From JBBRMW01 sp038239365 (lineage in GTDB: Bacteria > Chloroflexota > Anaerolineae > Aggregatilineales > UBA2796), in assembly GCA_038239365.1 (NCBI GenBank), contig JBBSEU010000008.1, forward strand, positions 1 to 47,033: DNA of 47,033 nt. The letters are read 5' to 3'. The position numbers were made by a program, and so were the translations under genes. Positions within the stretch are counted from its first letter, which is position 1. Every line of letters starts with the position of its first letter. The notes under the pieces are model-generated. The model had not been told where the DNA came from. It saw nothing but the letters and a program-made list of their open reading frames with translations, and searched no databases. Shown here in pieces: positions 40,592 to 47,033 of the stretch.

Positions 40592-41841
40592 GAAGTTCTT
40601 TCTAATTTGCGGCGACGCATCGTTGGATCATCGCTGCCGATCAAGCGGCGGTAGGCTTCTCGTACCAGATCGGCGCTGCGATCCCAACTGTGTTTGGTAG
40701 CAACCCAGGCACGTCCCTGTTGTCCCAACCGTTCCGCATAAGCCGCATCTTTCAGGATATGCAGCACCGCGTCGGCAAAGGCGCGCGGCGTATCGGCCAG
40801 CAGCATATGTTCGCCATGAACCGCTTCCAGCCCTTCCGCGCCAAGCGTTGTTGAGACCACCGGGCAGCCGCAGGCCAGCGACTCCAGCAGTTTGAAGCGC
40901 GTGCCGCTGCCACTTCGCAGCGGGCAGATAAACACCGCACTCTGACCCAGATACGGGCGCGTATCATCAACCAGCCCGGCAATTTTGATGCCGTTCTTTG
41001 AATCAGCACCCAACGCGGTCAGTTCCGGCGGCGGCTCTTTGCCGAGCAGCGTCAATGTGAAGTTTGGGCGTTTGGCGCGGATCATTGGCATGATCTCATG
41101 GACAAAGTACAGTACCGCATCTGTATTCGGGAAATACTTGTAATCGCCCATGTAAATCGCGCTGTCGGGCTGGCGCGGCGCGGCATTTCGCAAATAGTCG
41201 CCAAAGTATTCCACATCAACACCATTAGGCGCTTGCACTGTCGGTACACCGGGCGTCGCCCGTTTGACGATTCCAGCATCAATCGGCGACATGACCCCGA
41301 CCAGTGTAGATTGACCCCATGCTTGCGGCTCAAAAATGCGCGTTTTGGCTGCTTCTAATGCAATGGCTGGGCGCTGATAGATCGGCTGCGCTACCTGGGC
41401 ATGTCGCCACCACGCCACATACTCGATAGCGGGTTCGGCCAACAGCGTCGGCACTTTCAGATCGGTGGGCAGATTTTGCAACATATAAAACGACTCGACA
41501 TGCACCGCGCCGAAATCTCGTTCGTGCAGCAGCCGCGAGACCGTTTCGCGCATGGCCGTATTGGTATATAGCCGCATTGTGACCGGGCGAATCGAGCTGA
41601 GGCTGAGCAGCGCCGCCTTGAGCGTGCCGGGGCTTGGCGCGCGGTCAATCACGATCAGTTCACAGAATTGACGCAGCGGTTCCAGGTCAAAAGCGCGTTC
41701 TTCGGGGCGACCAAAACACACCAGCGTAATCGTATATTCCGCGCATAGTCGTTTAACTAAATTGTAGGTACGGGTACGCCCGCCGCTCACAGGTGGATAC
41801 GGCAAATAAGGCGTCAACATGAGGATTGCGTTTGAGGTCAT
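40588..41841 (-). CDS. Group 1 (GT4-like) glycosyltransferase
   Basis: A 417-residue GT-B fold enzyme. The N-terminus LMLTPYLPYPPVSGGRTRTY (~7-26) holds the Gly-rich acceptor-side loop; the C-terminal half has FICPLRSGSGTRFKLLESLA (~300-319) and CGCPVVSTTLGAEGL (~320-334), the E-x7-E-like donor-binding region of GT4 enzymes. Sugar and acceptor are unknown; it may build a surface glycan or a glycolipid. It is coupled (ATGA) to the RlmD-type gene. Confidence 0.88.
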   Translation of the reverse strand: MTSNAILMLTPYLPYPPVSGGRTRTYNLVKRLCAEYTITLVCFGRPEERAFDLEPLRQFCELIVIDRAPSPGTLKAALLSLSSIRPVTMRLYTNTAMRETVSRLLHERDFGAVHVESFYMLQNLPTDLKVPTLLAEPAIEYVAWWRHAQVAQPIYQRPAIALEAAKTRIFEPQAWGQSTLVGVMSPIDAGIVKRATPGVPTVQAPNGVDVEYFGDYLRNAAPRQPDSAIYMGDYKYFPNTDAVLYFVHEIMPMIRAKRPNFTLTLLGKEPPPELTALGADSKNGIKIAGLVDDTRPYLGQSAVFICPLRSGSGTRFKLLESLACGCPVVSTTLGAEGLEAVHGEHMLLADTPRAFADAVLHILKDAAYAERLGQQGRAWVATKHSWDRSADLVREAYRRLIGSDDPTMRRRKLERTS

Positions 41842-41878
41842 GCCGGGGATTGTGGCTCAGCCCTCACGAAGCGTCAAA

Positions 41879-42421
41879 TTATGGCCCTTTATAACTTTCG
41901 ATTAGCTCAATAATCTGCAACAACACCTGTCGAATGCTTGATTTTTGAGTCGCCACGCACGGCATAACCGTAATTTCCGGTCCGGCACTGGTGCCGCGCC
42001 GCACTTCACCCAGCGACGCGGCGTTCGGCAGATCGCTTTTATTGGCGGCCACCAGGTACGGCACAGCATGAAAACCCGAAAACAACGAGATCAGTTCGGC
42101 GGCATCCGGGAAAGACGGGCGATCCGAACTATCGACCAGCACAATGAAGCTGTCCATCTCGCTTGCCAGGATTTCCCACATGAAATCGAAACGGGCTTGC
42201 CCTGGCGTGCCGTACAAATGCAGCGTTTTGCCGTCGATCTCGACTTTGCCGTAGTCCATCGCAACAGTCGTTTCAGCCTTGATGCCACGATCTTCCGTCG
42301 TGATCTTTTTTTCTGTCGTGACAACGGCAATATCGGAGATGGTGCCGATGAACGCTGTTTTGCCGGAATTGAACGGCCCGGTGACAATGACCTTATACGT
42401 GTTCGAGTAGGTGCTGGGCAT
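41879..42421 (-). CDS. Small Ras-like GTPase (MglA/Srp-like)
   Basis: A 180-residue small GTPase: P-loop VTGPFNSGKTAFIGTIS (~12-28), switch region TTEDRGIKAETTVAMDYGKV, a G3 of the type YGTPGQARFDFMWE (~71-84), and the G4 motif NKSD in LVAANKSDLPNA. The GTPG variant instead of DxxG resembles bacterial GTPases that work with Roadblock/LC7 proteins, but none is encoded here. It lies 12 bases after the OmpR-type regulator and ends the operon. It probably acts as a molecular switch with the upstream signalling proteins. Confidence 0.88.
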   Translation of the reverse strand: MPSTYSNTYKVIVTGPFNSGKTAFIGTISDIAVVTTEKKITTEDRGIKAETTVAMDYGKVEIDGKTLHLYGTPGQARFDFMWEILASEMDSFIVLVDSSDRPSFPDAAELISLFSGFHAVPYLVAANKSDLPNAASLGEVRRGTSAGPEITVMPCVATQKSSIRQVLLQIIELIESYKGP

Positions 42422-42433
42422 CGTGCCGTCTCC

Positions 42434-43183
42434 TTACGCCTTTTCTCGTTTGAAGTCCAGAAAGCGATAGCCAACCCCGCGTTCGGTCAGGATGTATTTG
42501 GGGTTCGAGGGGTCTTCTTCGATCTTTTCACGCAGGTAGTTCACGTACAACCGGACATAGTGCGTCTCATCGCGGTATTCATAGCCCCACACCTTCGCCA
42601 ACAACTGTTCATGTGAGACTGTCCAGCCCGCATTTTCGATCAGGTGATACAGCAGCCGATATTCCGTCGGGCGCAGCTTGACGTGTTCCCCGGCGACGAT
42701 CACTTCCCGGCGGTTGAAATCCACGCTCAGCCGATCATCAATTTGCAGGACGGCACGCTCTGGCGCGTTGGGCATTTCAGCGCGGCGCAGCACCGCCCGC
42801 ACCCGGCTCGAAAGTTCACGCGGGCCAAACGGCTTGGTCACATAGTCATCCGCGCCCAGTTCCAGGCCATAGACCTTATCATCTTCTTCGCCTTTGGCCG
42901 TCAGCATGACCACCGGAATCGACGAGAATTCGCGCAGCATTCGCAGCGTCTCGAAGCCGTCTAGTTCGGGCATCATCACATCCAGCAGGATCGCATCTGG
43001 TAGCTGTGTCCGTACCGCGTCGAGCGCCTTCAGGCCATCGTGTGCTTCGATCACCTGATAGCCTTCCAGTTCCAGGTTCATACGGATGAAGCCGATCATA
43101 CGCGGCTCATCATCCACCACCAGGATACGTTTCGCATCACGCGGCAGCGCACGCGGCACTTTTGAAGACGAAGCCATAGCCAT
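42434..43183 (-). CDS. OmpR-type response regulator
   Basis: A 249-residue regulator. The receiver has VVDDEPRMIGFIRMNLELEG, the phosphoacceptor in AILLDVMMPELDGFETLRML, VVMLTAKGEEDD and the Lys in DYVTKPFGPRELSSRV, all conserved. The C-terminal winged helix (LRPTEYRLLYHLIENAGWTV, HEQLLAKVWGYEYRDETHYV, RLYVNYLREKIEEDPSNPKY, ILTERGVGYRF) binds DNA. No histidine kinase is adjacent, so it is an orphan in this window. It lies 5 bases after the 86-residue gene. Confidence 0.95.
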   Translation of the reverse strand: MAMASSSKVPRALPRDAKRILVVDDEPRMIGFIRMNLELEGYQVIEAHDGLKALDAVRTQLPDAILLDVMMPELDGFETLRMLREFSSIPVVMLTAKGEEDDKVYGLELGADDYVTKPFGPRELSSRVRAVLRRAEMPNAPERAVLQIDDRLSVDFNRREVIVAGEHVKLRPTEYRLLYHLIENAGWTVSHEQLLAKVWGYEYRDETHYVRLYVNYLREKIEEDPSNPKYILTERGVGYRFLDFKREKA

Positions 43184-43188
43184 AAATC

Positions 43189-43449
43189 CTAATAATCCCG
43201 CGAACGATCTCCACGCACGATGGTTGCGATTTCCTCATCATCCTTGCCGGGGATCACTTCGATGAAATTGATGCGCCACGTCGGGTAAATGACCGTCGTT
43301 ACATCTGCCATCAGGTAATGCAGGTCTTTGTTATCTTTGCGGCGTGGGTTGGTGCCCTTGATCCATTGATCCGTCGGGCTGGGCATGTCGTCAACTTCCA
43401 TGACTACCGGGTCTTCATTAGCGATATGTAACATAAGCGTGTATGGCAT
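43189..43449 (-). CDS. Small conserved hypothetical protein (86 aa)
   Basis: I do not know its family. It is an acidic, probably beta-rich protein (MPYTLMLHIANEDPVVMEVD, HYLMADVTTVIYPTWRINFI, EVIPGKDDEEIATIVRG) without cysteines or membrane segments. It lies between the FHA gene (23 bases) and the OmpR regulator (5 bases), all in one direction. It may be an adaptor in this signalling cluster; the position is the only support. Confidence 0.7.
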   Translation of the reverse strand: MPYTLMLHIANEDPVVMEVDDMPSPTDQWIKGTNPRRKDNKDLHYLMADVTTVIYPTWRINFIEVIPGKDDEEIATIVRGDRSRDY

Positions 43450-43472
43450 AGCTAATCCTGTTTGACTAGAGC

Positions 43473-43967
43473 TTACTTGAAATAGACATGAAGTACCAGC
43501 TTGCCCAGCCGCACTTCATCACCATCGCGCAAGATGCGCGGTTGATTTGGGATCAACCGCTGGCCGTTCAAATGCGTGCCGTTGACGCTGCCCAGGTCAA
43601 CCAGCGTCAGGGTATCATCGCCGCGCCGGATAGCGGCATGAACGCGCGAGACGCCCTTTTCCTGCGCGCCATACTGTGTCAAATCCAGATCGGGCATCTG
43701 GTTAACGTCAGTGCGCCCCATCACCAACTGCGCTTCGGGCTGCATCACAATCGGCTCTGCCACGTCGCGGATATGGATGATGATCGACGACTTACTGTTG
43801 AAACGAGCCGTACCCCAACCGCTGCTTTTAAGATTAAGCTGTCCGGTGTCGCCCTTTTTCAGTTCGCGGGTCAGCGTCGAAACCGTGCCGATCAGCGACT
43901 GACCGCAGTCTTCACAAAATAAAATGCCTTCTCGATTGCTGTACTGACAGTTGGGACAGATCTTCAT
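43473..43967 (-). CDS. Zinc-ribbon and FHA domain protein
   Basis: A 164-residue protein: N-terminal zinc ribbon with CPNCQYSNREGILFCEDCG (C-x2-C...C-x2-C, ~4-22), a linker, then an FHA domain (~75-160). FHA residues are visible: LVMGRTDVNQMPDLDL (GR motif), GVSRVHAAIRR (S/H binding), VDLGSVNGTHLNGQRL (SNGT loop) and ILRDGDEVRLG. It should bind phosphothreonine peptides made by a Ser/Thr kinase and be reset by the PP2C enzyme upstream. Its start overlaps the end of the J-vWA gene by 4 bases. Confidence 0.93.
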   Translation of the reverse strand: MKICPNCQYSNREGILFCEDCGQSLIGTVSTLTRELKKGDTGQLNLKSSGWGTARFNSKSSIIIHIRDVAEPIVMQPEAQLVMGRTDVNQMPDLDLTQYGAQEKGVSRVHAAIRRGDDTLTLVDLGSVNGTHLNGQRLIPNQPRILRDGDEVRLGKLVLHVYFK

Positions 43968-45496
43968 TTTATCACTTGCGTGCCCTCACCCGGAGATGCC
44001 TTTGGCTCGGTAGTATTGGTTGCGTCGGTGGCGTCTGTATTAGCCTCAAGCAGCAGGCGCGTTCCATATTTAAGGGCCTTCTGACCTTCGCTGGAAAGTA
44101 AGTTTGTATTGGCGACGCGCTTGGCCTCTGCCAGTGCAGCATTCGCCAGTTCTGCCTGACCCGATGAAAGCAGCCGTGTTGCCAGGTTTTCCAGGTGGCG
44201 TGTGGCTTCGCGCACATCGCCACGCGCCAACGCCTGTTCCGCTTTTTCCTGGATTCGGTACAGCGTCAGTTTGCTGAGTGCGTCCATGATCGCCAGCGGT
44301 GGCTCCTCCATCGTGGCCGTTTCACTCACCTCGACGGATGTATCGGCGATCACTTTGTAGCCGATTTTCTGTTCGCGCAGAATATCGCCCGTCACATCGA
44401 CGCGCAAGAGAGAGCGAAAGCCCGGTGTTTCCATCGGCCCGATTTGCAACTGAAACAGGATCGAGGTGGTGCCGCCGATTTGCAGCGCGCCCAACTGAAT
44501 CGGGTCCACTTCAGCGTTGACAGGTTGGGCGCTGGGCATCAACCGAAAGGCCGATTCGACTTTTATATCGGCGTCCGGCGCAATTGAGACTGTGACCCGC
44601 TCCGCATACGACTGGCCGAGCGTTCGCACGCGCTCATTCAGAAAGCGAACAACCGCCATCGGCGAATTGATGTACTCCGAAGTACCACCCGTGCGCCCGG
44701 CCAACTGGTCAAGGAACGTATCATTCCACTCATCGCCAATGCCCATCGCGCTGATACCGATTCCATCTTTGGCGGCTTTATCGGCCAGTTCGAGTGTTTG
44801 CTGCTCATCCATGAAGGTACGGCCATCGGTCAGCAAAATGATGTGATTAACATAGCCCGGGTTGGCGTGCCGCTGATTTTCGATCAGTCCTTTGGAAAGT
44901 CCCTGGTGAATCTCCGTGCCGCCGAACGCCTGCATCATTGTGATCCGCGACTTCGCACCGGGTCTATCGGTCATTGGCGCGGCTTTCAGAATGACTTCGG
45001 CATGATCACTGAACGTGACCACCGAGAAAATATCCTTATCGCTCAACTGCTCGATGATCTGGTGTGCGGCCACCTTGACGCGCTCCAGGCGCGGCCCCTT
45101 CATCGACGTGCTTTGATCCAGCACCAGCGTCAGGTTCAGATGTGTTTCTGCGTGCTGAATGCTGCGTGACCGTTCAGGCAGCAGTTCCACCAGCAGATAC
45201 AACACCTGGGGTTCACCTAGGACAGGCAGCACTCTTTGGCTAGGTGTCACCCGCAGCGTAAAATAACTGCCTGCCGTTTCTCGTTTGCGCGCCATATCAT
45301 ATTTCTGGCGCTCCATCGAGTCGTTGAGTGTAGCATAGGCAGCGGCGATGTCTCGAAACTGGGTAGCAGCTCCTGGATTCGAGTTCACGTCCGGGTGCAG
45401 CCGCCGCGCCAATGCTCGGTAAGCCGCCCGAATATCCTCTGTCGATCCCTGGGGTTGAACCCCTAACACCGCGTACAAGTCTTGCGCGTTGCTCAT
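43964..45496 (-). CDS. J-domain and vWA-domain fusion protein
   Basis: A 510-residue protein. Residues ~5-70 are a DnaJ J-domain: DLYAVLGVQPQGSTEDIRAA, with the HPD motif in RRLHPDVNSNPG. Residues ~110-300 are a von Willebrand A domain with the MIDAS DxSxS (LVLDQSTSMKG), GGTEIHQGLSKG and HIILLTDGRTF. A C-terminal helical region (MDALSKLTLYRIQEKAEQAL, EATRHLENLATRLLSSG) follows. The combination suggests recruitment of an Hsp70 to a vWA-bound partner. No Hsp70 gene lies in the window. It overlaps the FHA gene by 4 bases. Confidence 0.9.
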   Translation of the reverse strand: MSNAQDLYAVLGVQPQGSTEDIRAAYRALARRLHPDVNSNPGAATQFRDIAAAYATLNDSMERQKYDMARKRETAGSYFTLRVTPSQRVLPVLGEPQVLYLLVELLPERSRSIQHAETHLNLTLVLDQSTSMKGPRLERVKVAAHQIIEQLSDKDIFSVVTFSDHAEVILKAAPMTDRPGAKSRITMMQAFGGTEIHQGLSKGLIENQRHANPGYVNHIILLTDGRTFMDEQQTLELADKAAKDGIGISAMGIGDEWNDTFLDQLAGRTGGTSEYINSPMAVVRFLNERVRTLGQSYAERVTVSIAPDADIKVESAFRLMPSAQPVNAEVDPIQLGALQIGGTTSILFQLQIGPMETPGFRSLLRVDVTGDILREQKIGYKVIADTSVEVSETATMEEPPLAIMDALSKLTLYRIQEKAEQALARGDVREATRHLENLATRLLSSGQAELANAALAEAKRVANTNLLSSEGQKALKYGTRLLLEANTDATDATNTTEPKASPGEGTQVIK

Positions 45497-45509
45497 AGTT
45501 TGATCGATC

Positions 45510-46583
45510 CTAGCCTGGAATCTGGATCAGAATGGCCGTGATGTTATCAGGGCCGCCGCGTTCATTGGCCGCCGCGATCAACCGATCACAGGCTTCCTGG
45601 GGCGACTTGGACGAACGAACAATATCCAGCAGCATATCTTCCGGGACCTGATTCCACAAGCCATCGCTGCACATCAGCAGCCGCGAACCGGGCGGCATAC
45701 GGCGCGTTACTGCATCCACTTCAAGGTTTTCGCTCTGACCAATCGCCCGGTACAAAACATTACGCTGCGGGTGAATGGCCGCTTCTTCGGGCGTCAGTTG
45801 GTCAAGTTCAATCAACCTCTGTACCAGCGAATGATCGCGCGTGATCTGCTCGATGCTGTCACCTGTGATCAGATAGGCACGGCTGTCGCCCACATGCGCG
45901 ATATAGGCCAGATCGCCCATCACCACTGCCGATGTCACCGTTGTGCCGCCTTCGGGGATTTGTTCAGCGACAGCATCATTGGCACGCTGCACCGCATCGC
46001 TCAGCACCTCGGAGATCATAGGCCGATCCGAGTCGGGCTTACTGGTTAATAGATTCAGGTACAGCTTATCGGCGATGTATTGTGCCACAATGCGCGTTGT
46101 AATCGCGGACGCTTTTTCGCCGTCGTGGTGCCCGCCCATGCCATCCGCCACGACGAACAGACCAAAATCGGGCTGATCGTCGGCGCTCACGTTTACCGTG
46201 AAAAAGCTCAGCATCGAGTCCTGATTGTTGGTACGCTGCATTCCAACATCGCTGTTCAACCCATACGTCAAATGCTTGCCGGGCTTGCTGACATACGTTT
46301 CGAGCGGCGGCAGCGGACGCGTACTGCCATAGGCAGCCATCATCGGCGTTGGCGTTGGGTCAATCTCAACGGGTGTACTACCGGTTGGTGGCGTGATCGT
46401 GTTGGGTGGTGGCTGAATGGTGATCGGTGCAGGGGCTGCCGCTGCTTTTTCATCGATCTTTTCGTCAGGCGCAGTGATGATAGGTGCTGGTGCCGCCCCC
46501 ATCGCCGATTCGTTCTTGTTTGGAAGCGTTTTGACGGCAGACTCATCAGGGCGCTGACCGATTAAACGACGCAGGAAATCCAT
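45510..46583 (-). CDS. PP2C-family Ser/Thr protein phosphatase
   Basis: A 357-residue phosphatase. The first ~90 residues are a Pro/Ala-rich linker (TIQPPPNTITPPTGSTPVEI). The catalytic domain has the metal-binding motifs GLFVVADGMGGHHDGEKAS, YIAHVGDSRAYLITGDSI, LLMCSDGLWNQ and GGPDNITAILIQI. GMQRTNNQDSML is the N-terminal NxD motif. It reverses Ser/Thr phosphorylation, and would be the partner of a kinase and of the FHA reader in this cluster. It ends 13 bases before the J-vWA start. Confidence 0.93.
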   Translation of the reverse strand: MDFLRRLIGQRPDESAVKTLPNKNESAMGAAPAPIITAPDEKIDEKAAAAPAPITIQPPPNTITPPTGSTPVEIDPTPTPMMAAYGSTRPLPPLETYVSKPGKHLTYGLNSDVGMQRTNNQDSMLSFFTVNVSADDQPDFGLFVVADGMGGHHDGEKASAITTRIVAQYIADKLYLNLLTSKPDSDRPMISEVLSDAVQRANDAVAEQIPEGGTTVTSAVVMGDLAYIAHVGDSRAYLITGDSIEQITRDHSLVQRLIELDQLTPEEAAIHPQRNVLYRAIGQSENLEVDAVTRRMPPGSRLLMCSDGLWNQVPEDMLLDIVRSSKSPQEACDRLIAAANERGGPDNITAILIQIPG

Positions 46584-46600
46584 GCTTTTATCTCCGATGC

Positions 46601-47033
46601 CTACGTATTCAGCGCGTAAAGATACTGATCTGTCGAGCCGATATACACGATATTATCCACCACACAGGCCGATGAAATGACCGGTCCGCCCGTTTCATAT
46701 TCCCAGCGCAGCAAGCCCTTCTTGGCATCGACACTATATATCTTATTATCGGTGCTGCCAAAATAGAGCGCACCATTGGCAAAAGCCGGGCTGGACACGA
46801 CCTGTCCTTCGGTTTGGAACTTCCACAATTCTTTACCGTTCAAGTCTACCGCGTACAGGAAGCCATCCGCCGAACCGATGTAGATCACCTTGTTCACGAC
46901 GACGGGCGACGAAATGATCGGTTTGCCCGTGCGGAAGCGCCAGATAGAGTATCCCATTTTGATGTCTACCGCGTAAATATGGTTATCCTGCGAACCGACG
47001 TAGGCGACACCATCATAGATGAACGGTGACGAA
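46601..47033 (-). CDS. PQQ-type beta-propeller protein (5' end off window)
   Basis: The frame is open from the stop at 46601 to the window edge, so the start is missing. It consists of PQQ-like blades repeated at about 40 residues: SIWRFRTGKPIISSPVVVNK, VIYIGSADGFLYAVDLNGKE, LWKFQTEGQVVSSPAFANGA, LYFGSTDNKIYSVDAKKGLL, RWEYETGGPVISSACVVDNI. The end YLYALNT closes the propeller. In this setting it is probably the extracellular C-terminal domain of a Ser/Thr kinase (the missing partner of the PP2C and FHA proteins), but the N-terminal part would have to be read to show this. Confidence 0.85.
   Translation of the reverse strand, partial: SSPFIYDGVAYVGSQDNHIYAVDIKMGYSIWRFRTGKPIISSPVVVNKVIYIGSADGFLYAVDLNGKELWKFQTEGQVVSSPAFANGALYFGSTDNKIYSVDAKKGLLRWEYETGGPVISSACVVDNIVYIGSTDQYLYALNT

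Noticed and set aside
1..47033. tRNA, rRNA, CRISPR array, complete insertion sequence
   Set aside because: No cloverleaf-like segment, rRNA stretch, spaced direct-repeat array or transposase was seen on reading either strand; short RNA genes could still be missed without a covariance search.

Overview
The window looks like chromosomal DNA of a Chloroflexota bacterium, probably Anaerolineae-like. This is inferred from protein style: a transaldolase/glucose-6-phosphate isomerase fusion, a long-tailed NuoH, proline/threonine-rich linkers followed by FG-GAP-like repeats, and a cluster of FHA, vWA, PP2C and PQQ-propeller signalling proteins. No rRNA, tRNA or CRISPR array was seen, so taxonomy rests on proteins only.

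Region 1 (1-1.5 kb, minus strand) is a low-GC accessory patch. It holds an ORF that joins the start of a C5 DNA methyltransferase in frame to the end of an S9 peptidase, and a dinD gene broken by a frameshift and a stop. Region 2 (1.5-13.05 kb, minus strand) is a respiratory complex I operon, nuoABCDEFGH, driven by a near-consensus sigma70 promoter (TTGACA-N17-TATGAT). It carries five extra genes: a small conserved protein, a protein with eCIS/DUF4157-type effector features, a TolB-like propeller, a four-helix membrane protein and a TPR protein. nuoI-N do not follow nuoH.

Region 3 (13.2-16.7 kb) has an MFS exporter convergent with a Tat-exported ferritin-like protein, then a DinB-like protein and a SAM methyltransferase at the tail of the next operon. 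Region 4 (16.7-30.45 kb, minus strand) is an almost complete pentose phosphate gene cluster: gntK, tkt, rpiB, tal-pgi, gnd, zwf and an opcA-pgl fusion. Two gene pairs have entered it: xisH-xisI, and two successive RHH/HNH-endonuclease cassettes separated by a 42-bp copy of the rpiB 5' end. The second cassette has an HNH gene with its core deleted.

Region 5 (30.5-37.4 kb) has a dual-specificity phosphatase, a large secreted subtilase-like protein that appears to have lost its catalytic His and Ser, a polytopic membrane protein and a winged-helix protein. Region 6 (37.5-41.85 kb) has a hypothetical protein, a degenerate receiver domain, cdsA, an RlmD-type RNA methyltransferase convergent with and overlapping cdsA, and a glycosyltransferase. 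Region 7 (41.9-47.0 kb, minus strand) is a signalling island: PQQ-propeller protein (runs off the edge), PP2C phosphatase, J-domain/vWA fusion, zinc-ribbon/FHA protein, small conserved protein, OmpR-type regulator and a small Ras-like GTPase.

The features most worth following up are the RHH/HNH cassettes with the regenerated rpiB start, the effector-like gene inside the complex I operon, the methyltransferase/peptidase chimera, and the two pseudo-enzymes (subtilase and receiver).
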